In this document: positions 1-7,279 of the stretch, piece after piece | Layout: each line of letters opens with the position of its first letter | Position numbering within the stretch: the stretch's first letter is position 1 | Source: Planctomycetota bacterium | GTDB lineage: Bacteria > Planctomycetota > UBA1135 > GCA-002748355 | DNA: 49,663 nt | Assembly (NCBI GenBank): GCA_026984035.1 | Contig: JALSSW010000115.1 | Location: forward strand, 1-49,663 | Direction: 5' to 3' | The notes under the pieces: generated by a model | Told to the model about the DNA's origin: nothing | Databases searched by the model: none | The model's input: only the letters and a program-made list of their open reading frames with translations | Made by a program: the position numbers and the translations under genes

Positions 1-225
1 AAGACGAGATCCCACCACAGCAAACCCTCCCGGGTCCGAGGAGGGAGAAGGAGGGACAACCCGATTGAAGTCGCCCACCATCTTCGGAGCCTGACCCAAG
101 AGGAGGGACGGAAGAAGCCCCAAAAGCAACACAGGAAAAAAGCCCAAAATCCAAAGATTGAGAGCTTTTGTCAGAGTGCATTTGGGTGATGAAAAGACAA
201 GGGTGGGAAGACAAATATGTTTCAT
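1..225 (-). CDS. N-terminal part of a secreted protein, possibly ELWxxDGT-repeat type (runs off left edge)
   Basis: An open frame of 75 codons runs from an ATG at 225 to the window edge without a stop. The product begins with a basic stretch, then a long hydrophobic segment (LWILGFFPVLLLGLLPSLLL, about residues 29-48) that ends in LLGQA, a plausible signal peptide. The mature part starts with KMVGDFN, then a Pro/Ser-rich turn and GGFAVVGSRL. This order (V-x-D-[IF]-N, P/S/G-rich turn, F-x-x-V/L-G) resembles the first repeat of ELWxxDGT-type beta-propeller proteins, which open with phrases like VKDINPG. That family match is an inference from about 25 residues, so the secreted status is more secure than the family. 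No strong Shine-Dalgarno is seen; the promoter should lie in 226-583. Confidence 0.6.
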   Translation of the reverse strand, partial: MKHICLPTLVFSSPKCTLTKALNLWILGFFPVLLLGLLPSLLLGQAPKMVGDFNRVVPPSPSSDPGGFAVVGSRL

Positions 226-583
226 GAGAAATCCGGAGAGATGAAGAGGCCATAAACCAACGGTCCCTCTCAGAGAGCGAACACGAAGGAAGAAAAACCA
301 AGGAGGGGAACCTATGTCATACCCTCTACCAAGGGTTTTGCTCAAGCCCTATCGAGGAAAAGGGCGAACCTTCTTCTCCTTAAGGTCCCTGGGTCCAAGC
401 CCTTTGATCCTAAAACTGCGGACTCTCCCGACTTTCAAACAAGGACGCATGCCTCCATCTTTTTAAAACTTTTCTAGGAACTTGCATCTCCTGTCACTCT
501 CGTGACAAACCCTTGCTAGCCTTGTTCTTGAGTAGGGATGGGAGATCAGAATCATCAAAAAGGAAGTGGTAGCAAGGCCGCTG
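226..583. other. Intergenic region, no convincing gene; one inverted repeat
   Basis: This 358-bp stretch separates the start of the left-edge gene (minus) from the stop of the DUF1501 gene (minus). I see no frame with family resemblance. A perfect inverted repeat TGTCAC-TCTC-GTGACA lies at 492-507, about 80 bp past the DUF1501 stop. It has no T-run on either side, so it could be a weak transcription end, an operator, or chance. Confidence 0.5.
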
Positions 584-1891
584 TTAAACCAAACGAAGAT
601 TCTGGTGGACGGGCCTGCTTTCGGGGAAAAGATTCGCGGCTTTGACCCCGAGGTGTTGGCTGAGAAGAGCTTCGTAAACATCTCGGAAATCCACAGCATA
701 GGGTAGAGAGGGTGCCTGGAGATCCTGAGGAGTCAAACGGGGACCGTGGAGGCCTCCCTTGACATTACCTCCCAAAACAAGGACAAAGGAAGCGGCTCCA
801 TGATCCGTTCCCTTGGATCCATTTTCATAGTTGCGGCGCCCGAACTCGGAGATCATCACGATCACGGTTTTCTTCCAAGCTCCCATCGCAATTAAATCAT
901 CCCTGAACGCCGCCAGTGCGGCGTCCAAAGTTCCAAACAAGCTCGAATGCCTTCCGGCCTGCGCACTGTGTGTGTCAAACCCCCCATGGATGGTGTAGGC
1001 AATCTGAGGGAAGATCCCAGCCTTCATCAAAACAGCAATCTCTCGAAGCCTCCCTGCAAGGGAGGATCCTGGATAAGTGACAGAACTCTTGTAATTCTTC
1101 GCAGCCGCTTCCAACCTCCCCAGATTGCCGAAGACCTTTCGTCCGGTCTGGCGCAGCAAACGGTCCACTCCTTCCTTGCCCTGTTTTGCATAAATCTTGG
1201 CAAGAAGCTGGTTCCGATACTGCGAACGAGCCCGATAACTACGATCCCCATCGAAGCCGAAATCCCCGATACGCTCCACAATCAGGGAACGCTTGGATCC
1301 TCCCCGAAAATCCAGCCTCCTTCCGGTTCCGATCCCGACCACAGGAATCAGGCCCTTCCCGTATTGATCCAGGAACCGGGCAATCCAACCCGAATCCTCC
1401 CGCGCAGAAAGATCCTTGCGATATCCCCGGCTCCAAATGCGGGCGCTCGTAAAATGACTCCCGTTGGCTCCCGGATACCCCACCTTGCGGACAATGGCCA
1501 GTTCGCCCTGGTTCCAAAAAGAACCCAGCTGTTTCAAACTCGGGTGCAAAGCATGTTCCTTGGTCCCCTTGGGTCCTTGGAGAAGTGAAACCGCACTCTT
1601 CGCCGGGATGGCCAGGCTGGGGCGACGCTTGTAATACTCGGGGAGGGAAATGGGAGGCACCATATTCATGGCGTCGTTGCCGCCCGCGAGGTTCAGGATC
1701 ACAAGTGTTTTTTCGTTCCCTGCTTGCGCATGCAGAATGTGGTCCATCGGCCAGAGGATTTGCCTGGTCGCCAAGCCACAGGCCCCTCCGGCGAGGATTC
1801 CTAAAAAAGCCCTCCGATCCAGGCTATCCCCTTCACTGCGTTCTCGGGATGCTTTGGGTTTTTCGTTCGTAGTCCTTTCGTTCCTAGTCAT
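584..1891 (-). CDS. DUF1501 family protein, Tat-exported
   Basis: The 435-residue product matches the DUF1501 family, secreted proteins of the alkaline phosphatase/sulfatase superfamily that are abundant in planctomycetes; their substrate is not known. The N-terminus carries DRRAFLGILAGG (residues 25-36), a twin-arginine export motif at the head of a hydrophobic segment. LNLAGGNDAMNM (about 67-78) is the usual first family block. The C-terminal half holds GGFDTH and then SEFGRR...GTDHGAA, the metal-site-like motifs of the superfamily. The ATG at 1891 has a GGGGAG ribosome site about 3 bases before it. The gene starts 9 bp after the DUF1800 stop, and the two are classically paired and co-transcribed. 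Length is normal for the family. Confidence 0.93.
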   Translation of the reverse strand: MTRNERTTNEKPKASRERSEGDSLDRRAFLGILAGGACGLATRQILWPMDHILHAQAGNEKTLVILNLAGGNDAMNMVPPISLPEYYKRRPSLAIPAKSAVSLLQGPKGTKEHALHPSLKQLGSFWNQGELAIVRKVGYPGANGSHFTSARIWSRGYRKDLSAREDSGWIARFLDQYGKGLIPVVGIGTGRRLDFRGGSKRSLIVERIGDFGFDGDRSYRARSQYRNQLLAKIYAKQGKEGVDRLLRQTGRKVFGNLGRLEAAAKNYKSSVTYPGSSLAGRLREIAVLMKAGIFPQIAYTIHGGFDTHSAQAGRHSSLFGTLDAALAAFRDDLIAMGAWKKTVIVMISEFGRRNYENGSKGTDHGAASFVLVLGGNVKGGLHGPRLTPQDLQAPSLPYAVDFRDVYEALLSQHLGVKAANLFPESRPVHQNLRLV

Positions 1892-1900
1892 ATTGCTCCC

Positions 1901-3442
1901 CTATTTGAGCCAAGCACTGGGATGCTGCGAAACAAGAAAGAGCAGGCCCCTGACCCGTTCATCCACCTGCTGGGGGTCCTCCCCGTCAAAAGGATGCTTC
2001 TTATGCATGAGTTTTTTTCCCTCGAACCAAATCTTCTGTCCCAGGAAATCCAGGTAGACCTGCCGTTCTTCCGCATCAGGCCTTACGCGAAGGTAAAGCA
2101 AGATACGATCCAGGACGGCCTCGGCGCTGCGCTTCCCACGCGGGGGGAGAAGAGAAGCCAAGTTGAGCCCTAACTTATTTTGGTAGTAGCGATCCGAACA
2201 CAGTTCATTGAGAAGGTTCCCTCGCTCCAAGAGCCCGAGCGAACTGATCCAAGCCTTCCCCTCGGGCCAGCCCCCTACATGAGGTGGCATCGTGGGTCGG
2301 TTCCCGAGGGCTAGGAGGGCATCGTCCAGCTCTTCGAGAGGGATCTCCAAACCAGTGGTTCGAATAAACCCGATCGCTTGTTCAAGAGGAGAGCGCACCA
2401 TTCCCTGCCGGGCTCGGGGGCTAAAAAAGGCCTCCGAGCGGAACAAAAGTCGCAAAAGGGGGCGGATTTCATAGTTGTGCTTCCGAAGATAGCCCGCCAT
2501 TTCCGCGACGATTCCACCCGGAGGATTAGGATAACAAAAATAGCTGAACAGGCGTTCACAGATCCACTCAGCAACGCCTCTGCGGTCGATCGTAAGATCA
2601 ATCGCACTGTCCATATCGAAAGGCGCTTTCACTCCGAAGATCTCCTTGATTCCAGGATCAAAACGCTTTTCGTCAAAGGTCACGAAACTCTGTCCCGAAA
2701 GGGAATCAAAGCGCAACCTGTACCCGGTAAAGGCCCTTGAAATCTCCTCGATATCCTTTTGGGAGTACCCACGATCCGCTCCCAAAGTAAACAACTCCAA
2801 GAACTCTCTCCCGAAGTTCTCGTTGGGTTTCAATCGCTGGTTGGACACCCCATCCAGCCAGAGGAGCATGGCCGGATCTTTGGCAATGTCTTTCAGAAAG
2901 ATACGGAGGTTTCCCGCTCCTCCCTTCCGGAGGAGCCTGATGTGCTTCAAAAAGAAATAGCGAGAGGAATGCTTAAGAACGCTTTGGGATGTTGCGAAGT
3001 GGTCATGCCAAAAATAGGCCAGGACTTCTTGGAAACCATTAGAGTTCCGCAACATCCGGTAAAGCCAATAGCGAGCAAGGCCGCTCCGAGAAGGAAAGTC
3101 CTCGTCCCCCAATTCCTTGAGGGCCTTTGCTTCCAGCTGGGGAGGCTCCCGGAAAGAAAGCATCCGATCGATCCAGGCGTCCAGCCCCATTGTTGCCAGC
3201 TCTTGAAGCTCGGCGGGAGAGGCTCCCCATTGGGTCCGAAACAAAAAATGTTGCCGGGCGGAAACATCCATCGGTCCGGAATAGGGCCTCAAGGAGGAAG
3301 CCTTGAGGGAAGCAGGATCCGCTCCCCCTCCTCCTCCCCCACAGGAACCTAGACTCAATGCTCCTATGCTGGCAAGGAGAAAGATCACTTTGTTCTGCCT
3401 CGCGCCTCCTAGGAGGTGGGGCCTGGAAAAGATGAAGGTCAT
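1901..3442 (-). CDS. DUF1800 family lipoprotein
   Basis: The 513-residue product is a DUF1800 protein. It has a lipoprotein signal: a hydrophobic stretch (VIFLLASIGALSLGSC) with a lipobox ending at Cys34, followed by six glycines. Family blocks are visible in order: HFLFRTQWGASPAEL near residue 65, the YFWHDHFATS block, and NFGREFLELFTLG near residue 210 followed by a GYS...EISRAFTG segment. DUF1800 proteins are of unknown biochemical function and nearly always neighbour a DUF1501 gene, as here, where DUF1501 follows after 9 bp. The two products probably act together outside the inner membrane. The glycine run after the lipobox Cys is shared with the lipoprotein at 30843-33836. Confidence 0.92.
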   Translation of the reverse strand: MTFIFSRPHLLGGARQNKVIFLLASIGALSLGSCGGGGGGADPASLKASSLRPYSGPMDVSARQHFLFRTQWGASPAELQELATMGLDAWIDRMLSFREPPQLEAKALKELGDEDFPSRSGLARYWLYRMLRNSNGFQEVLAYFWHDHFATSQSVLKHSSRYFFLKHIRLLRKGGAGNLRIFLKDIAKDPAMLLWLDGVSNQRLKPNENFGREFLELFTLGADRGYSQKDIEEISRAFTGYRLRFDSLSGQSFVTFDEKRFDPGIKEIFGVKAPFDMDSAIDLTIDRRGVAEWICERLFSYFCYPNPPGGIVAEMAGYLRKHNYEIRPLLRLLFRSEAFFSPRARQGMVRSPLEQAIGFIRTTGLEIPLEELDDALLALGNRPTMPPHVGGWPEGKAWISSLGLLERGNLLNELCSDRYYQNKLGLNLASLLPPRGKRSAEAVLDRILLYLRVRPDAEERQVYLDFLGQKIWFEGKKLMHKKHPFDGEDPQQVDERVRGLLFLVSQHPSAWLK

Positions 3443-3558
3443 TGTTGCTCCGAGAGAATCGCTCGCCGCTGGACGTGCAGGAACTTACGGAGCGGGGGGG
3501 GAACATGGCCCGAGATTTCCTTGGAGCGTGGAAACCCTGGAGGGGTTTTCGACCCAAA

Positions 3559-5007
3559 CTACTTTCGCTTTACTGGTTGCGACGAGGGAGCCTTGTGGGG
3601 AGATTGCGGAGCATCCCCAGGACGTTCAGAGAAACGGACCTTTTGGATCAAGCTTTGCCCCAGCCTTAGAAACTTGGATTTTTCAATAGGGACCTTGGAA
3701 TAGAGCATCTCCAGAACCAGGTTCTTCCGGGCAATCATCAGGTTCTGCACCGTCAAGGATTTCCCTCGAACCGACAAATCCTTAGACATATAGATCATCG
3801 GTTTGTTCTTTTTTCGCAGGTCGTCATAAGTCGCCCCGGTAATCCGCAGCAAACCCTTGGACATTTTGCGGTCTTTGATCCGGCTCAGCTTCAAGCCCGA
3901 ATCCAGATAGGAAGCTGCATCCTCATCCGTTTTAAACTGAATGAAGGTAAGACCAATCACCCCTCCCATCCTGGGGTTTTTTCGTCGCATGACCAAAAGG
4001 GTTCTGTTCCCCACAATGCTTTCAAGAATCCATTTCCGCTCCTTCTCAGGAAGAAGAGACAGCGCCGCCCCAAACTGGGACAGGCTCCCTTCGACCCTTC
4101 GCGCTTTCCATTTTTTTCGAGACATCCCCTCGAGAAAAGCCTTAAAGGCGGGAGTGGGATCAAAAGAGGAATGAGGCTGGAGTTCGGGGTGGAGATACCA
4201 TTCAGGATGCAATACTTGATCGAAGGATTTAGGTGGCTGCTCGAAGATCCTTTTGATCCCAGGCTTCCCTAGAGCCTTTTCAATCGCGAGCACAAAAAGG
4301 CGTCCCTTCCAGTAAGCATCTCGGGTTTGAGAGATTCGGACCTCCATGATTTGACGTTCCAAGCCCGAGAGGGAGGCGGGGATCTTGCCAATCACCGAGG
4401 AAAAGGTGGAGAAACCCTTCTCCCAACCCTCAACTTTACAGATCTTTTCTGCCACTGCTTGGGCATGGCCCTCCACAACCGCGTTGTAAATCTGGATGGT
4501 GGCCCCCTTCATTTTCTCCACCCAGGAATATCGCATTTGATCAACCACATGGATGGCCTCATGGGTGAGAAGAGCCTTTAGGGTTTCCGGGGCAAGCAAA
4601 TCGGGCAAATGAAACATTCTTGCCTGACGCTTTAAGTTGGTGAGCCCAATCAGGATCTTCTTGTTGCGCCAATCATATTTACCAAGAATTTGGTTTCCCA
4701 GGATCCGGTTCCGTTTTTGGACCTGCTTCAGAGTCTTTGGATCGAGGGGAATCCCCGCCCATTCCTGGTTGTCCCCAGTCAAAACCTTGGAAAGCTGTAA
4801 AGGGCTCGCCCAGCTCACATGGATTTTGCCATGGAGGTTCACCCCCGTCTTTAGCTTGACAGCTCGAAAAACTTCCTTGGTGAGCCCCTCTAAATCCAGG
4901 GACTCAGAAGGTCGGCTCGCAGCTCCCCCGACCTGGGCGCCTGCAAGGGAAAGAAAAAAAAGAAGAGAGCAGGCAGCCCCAAAGCTGCGAAGGAGGGGAA
5001 GAATCAT
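3559..5007 (-). CDS. Secreted HExxH-containing protein (putative zinc metallopeptidase-like)
   Basis: I do not recognise a named family for this 482-residue protein. It starts with a signal peptide (hydrophobic residues 2-24, possible cleavage after LAGA). The clearest site is THEAIHVVDQ, a HExxH zinc motif at residues 149-153, followed 26 residues later by VVEGHAQ with Glu179 as a plausible third ligand; this is the gluzincin arrangement. The C-terminal 200 residues are basic, contain a run of short beta-like segments, and have no motif I know. It is on the same strand as, and 116 bp upstream of, the DUF1800 gene. Catalytic activity is an inference from the motif. The ATG at 5007 has only a weak ribosome site. 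Confidence 0.75.
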   Translation of the reverse strand: MILPLLRSFGAACSLLFFLSLAGAQVGGAASRPSESLDLEGLTKEVFRAVKLKTGVNLHGKIHVSWASPLQLSKVLTGDNQEWAGIPLDPKTLKQVQKRNRILGNQILGKYDWRNKKILIGLTNLKRQARMFHLPDLLAPETLKALLTHEAIHVVDQMRYSWVEKMKGATIQIYNAVVEGHAQAVAEKICKVEGWEKGFSTFSSVIGKIPASLSGLERQIMEVRISQTRDAYWKGRLFVLAIEKALGKPGIKRIFEQPPKSFDQVLHPEWYLHPELQPHSSFDPTPAFKAFLEGMSRKKWKARRVEGSLSQFGAALSLLPEKERKWILESIVGNRTLLVMRRKNPRMGGVIGLTFIQFKTDEDAASYLDSGLKLSRIKDRKMSKGLLRITGATYDDLRKKNKPMIYMSKDLSVRGKSLTVQNLMIARKNLVLEMLYSKVPIEKSKFLRLGQSLIQKVRFSERPGDAPQSPHKAPSSQPVKRK

Positions 5008-5021
5008 CCCTCTATTCTTGC

Positions 5022-5052
5022 GGGGGGTGACTGGCAGTTCCAGCCTCCCCCC
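5022..5052. terminator. Terminator-like GC-rich stem-loop
   Basis: GGGGGG (5022-5027) can pair with CCCCCC (5047-5052), and inside it CTGG (5031-5034) with CCAG (5040-5043) around a 5-base loop. It lies between the stop of the gene at 5081 and the start of the gene at 5007, both minus strand. No T-run follows it, so it is either a weak terminator or an RNA-stabilising intercistronic hairpin. Confidence 0.4.
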
Positions 5053-5080
5053 TCATCCTCTCGAAAATCCCTCTGGAAGA

Positions 5081-6055
5081 TTATTGAATGGTGACCCTTA
5101 ACCCGTTGGTAAAGACCATGGGAAGGGTGCTCGTGGCATTCTTGTCGAAGACCATGATCTGCGCCCCGAAGAAGAGGCCTTTCAAACGCTGATCATTGGG
5201 GAGGCCCAAAGGAAAAACGATGTGATGAGCCGCGCCCACCTGAGGGCTCGCCTGTTGGTTGCCCGTGCCGGTTTTGCTGACAAAGAGGAAAAAGATATCC
5301 GTGTTGAGCCAGCATCCCGGAGCAATGGGGGCGAGGGATACCGGTTTGAAATTCGAATTCCTCCCGAGAATCAACCAGGCAGGCGCCCCGCTAGGCACCC
5401 CTGTCCCCTCGATACGGAACGAAGCATTTCCGACATTCGGCGCCGTATTGCTGAAGGTCGTAGGAAGCTCTTGAGTAGACCCCATGCAACTCTTCCCCAC
5501 CGGTTTCACGCTGGCTTGATCCAGCAAGGAGCAATAGAGCCTGCACTTGAAGCCCCAGGGGATCTGCCCCTTCCAACTCCCCACTCCCCCGATTTTGCTC
5601 ATCAGGGGAAGTTTTGCCGTGCTCGTTTTGTCATTGGGAATCCCGCTCCAGCCGCCTTCAGCCCAAACAAACCAATAGGTTTTACCTTTCTGAAGGATCT
5701 GGACCTTATCGAAGTTGGTGCCATACCAACCGGAAGGAGTCCCCTTGGGAAGGAACCATGTTCCCCCGCCCATCCGAGCCTTGGGCTGCTTTGCCTGGGG
5801 ATCATCACTCCAGATTTCCAAAGATTGGAAACCATCTCGGTATTTACTATTGGTGTAAATGGTCATCCCCCTCGCAATCAGGAGAGAAGGCGAAGTCCAC
5901 TTGAGCGCCCAAAGGTTAGGACCCTTGCTACTTTTGACGGAAATGAGCCGGACTGCATTGTTGTTGGAGTCGTTCATCGAAAAGCAAGGCTTTGTCTGAG
6001 CGGAGAGAGCGGTCCCAAGAAGGAGACCCGCACACAAAAGGAAGTTTTTTTTCAT
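5081..6055 (-). CDS. Secreted beta-rich protein with planctomycete-type C-terminal domain
   Basis: The 324-residue product has a signal peptide (KKNFLLCAGLLLGTALSAQT, cleavage likely after SAQ or ALSA). The middle part is rich in Trp, Gly and aromatic residues and looks like a beta-sandwich. The last ~110 residues run GAPAWLILGRNSNF ... APGCWLNTD ... VFPLGLPNDQRLKG ... TNGLRVTIQ. That order is typical of a C-terminal domain repeated across many secreted proteins in one planctomycete lineage; I know no function for it. I chose the ATG at 6055 over a GTG three codons upstream because AGGTGA sits 5 bases before the ATG. It follows the selenoprotein stop by 32 bp on the same strand. Confidence 0.8.
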   Translation of the reverse strand: MKKNFLLCAGLLLGTALSAQTKPCFSMNDSNNNAVRLISVKSSKGPNLWALKWTSPSLLIARGMTIYTNSKYRDGFQSLEIWSDDPQAKQPKARMGGGTWFLPKGTPSGWYGTNFDKVQILQKGKTYWFVWAEGGWSGIPNDKTSTAKLPLMSKIGGVGSWKGQIPWGFKCRLYCSLLDQASVKPVGKSCMGSTQELPTTFSNTAPNVGNASFRIEGTGVPSGAPAWLILGRNSNFKPVSLAPIAPGCWLNTDIFFLFVSKTGTGNQQASPQVGAAHHIVFPLGLPNDQRLKGLFFGAQIMVFDKNATSTLPMVFTNGLRVTIQ

Positions 6056-6087
6056 GATTGTCACCTAGAGAGAAAAAGAAGAAAGGG

Positions 6088-7218
6088 TCATCGGTTTTTG
6101 CTGCTTTTTTGGTGTTCATTCATCGGCCTTTCCCCCAACTCCTTTTTGAGCTGTTGAAGTCGATCTTCAAAGCCCTTCAACCATCTTTTGTTGGTCTTCC
6201 CAAAGGCTTTTCTTAGTTGCTTCAGAGCCGCTTCGAAGGCAGCCACATCTTTCTTCTGGAAGGCAGCTTGGGAAACGCTGGTCCAATACAAGGAATCAAA
6301 ATGAGGTTTTCCGCTGGGGATCTTTCCCTTCTTAAAAAGACCATAGGCGAGATGATAGGGGCGTTTTTTCTTCGAACCCGCCCGCACACGCCGAAGAGGT
6401 TTGAGGGTTTCCCGGATTTCGAGGTCTTGGAGGATTTGACGTCCCCGGGCTGCGATGGAGGGATCCCATGGAAGAGATGAAAAGGCTTTCTTCGCTTCTG
6501 GAAGACCCAGGCGCAGGAGAGTTTCCACCAGAGCCTTCTCAAAGCGCAGACGCTCTTTAGGAGAAAACTCCATGTCCTTGGAAAGGGAAAGGGCTTTCTC
6601 AAAAGGTAGCTTTTTCATCTCCATTCGCAGAAGGAGAAAGGCCTTGGCTGCACCAGGGTCTTTTTTAGAAGCTTCCCGTAAATGATAGTAACGACTCGCC
6701 TGTGCGAAAGCCTCTTCGAAACCCTGAAGGGACCGCTGGGAAGGATGCAAGGTCAGGAGGATCTCCCCCTCAGGATCCATGAGGACGAGAGTCGGATAGC
6801 CTCCAAAACGAATTTTCCTATTGAAAAGATCGTCGTCTTTGCGACCTTTGATCTTTGTGGTGATATGGAGAAAGGGGACAACCTTTTTTGCAAAGGCAAG
6901 AAACTGATCTTTGGAAAGCACACGGCGTTCCAGGATTTCGCAAAAGCCTCAGGGTGCGTAGGAGCGGGTGAAATAGGCGAAGATCAATTTCCCTTCTTTC
7001 TTCGCACGGGCACGGGCCTCGTCAAAGTCCAGGATCCAGCCGCCTTTTTTGATGAAGTCCTTGGCAAGGGTTTTTTGTAAGCGCTTACGATAGGTCGCCT
7101 GGTCCTGGGGAAACCATGAGTGGCTTTTCGCCCCCAAACTTGGGGCAAATGCTGCAAAACACAGGGAACTAAGGATAAGGGCAGAAAACGGTTTTTGAGG
7201 GAAGAGATTTCGCTTCAT
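6088..7218 (-). CDS. Candidate selenoprotein: secreted thioredoxin-like protein with U-G-F-C redox site (TGA read as Sec)
   Basis: Read through one in-frame TGA (6949-6951), this is one 376-residue protein in one frame. It has a signal peptide (residues 1-30, ending LGA), then a thioredoxin-like domain. The segment IFAYFTRSYAP-U90-GFC93-EILERR places the TGA exactly at the first Cys of the CxxC redox motif, and GGYPT (Pro142) supplies the cis-proline loop. The remaining ~200 residues are charged and helical, TPR-like. A stem-loop fitting a bacterial SECIS follows the TGA. Neighbouring genes (hisS, holA, ubiX, rnpA) end in TGA, so the code itself is standard. Known selenoproteins use UxxC this way to replace CxxC; the Sec reading here is inference. 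The alternative is a nonsense mutation or read error changing Cys TGC/TGT to TGA. It lies 61 bp after the kinase gene. Confidence 0.8.
6912..6932 (-). promoter_or_regulatory. Candidate bacterial SECIS hairpin
   Basis: On the transcript this segment folds as UGGAA / UUCCA (5 bp), one C-U mismatch, GC / GC (2 bp) and the 5-base loop CGUGU. The loop begins 25 bases after the UGA at 6949-6951 and has a G at its second position. Bacterial SECIS elements lie just 3' of the UGA inside the coding region, with the apical loop roughly 16-37 bases away and a G among the first loop bases, so position and form agree. The hairpin was found by eye; no folding energy was calculated. Confidence 0.62.
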
Positions 7219-7279
7219 GTTTTCTAGGAGGAATTCCGATTCGAAACGGCTCGAAAAAACCCCAAAAAAACAAACAGCC

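Noticed and set aside
6949..7218. A separate 89-residue secreted protein ending at the TGA, with a second gene starting at GTG 6921
   Set aside because: Both parts are in one frame and together make one thioredoxin domain with the TGA at a redox Cys position; the GTG at 6921 lies inside the domain and has no ribosome site.
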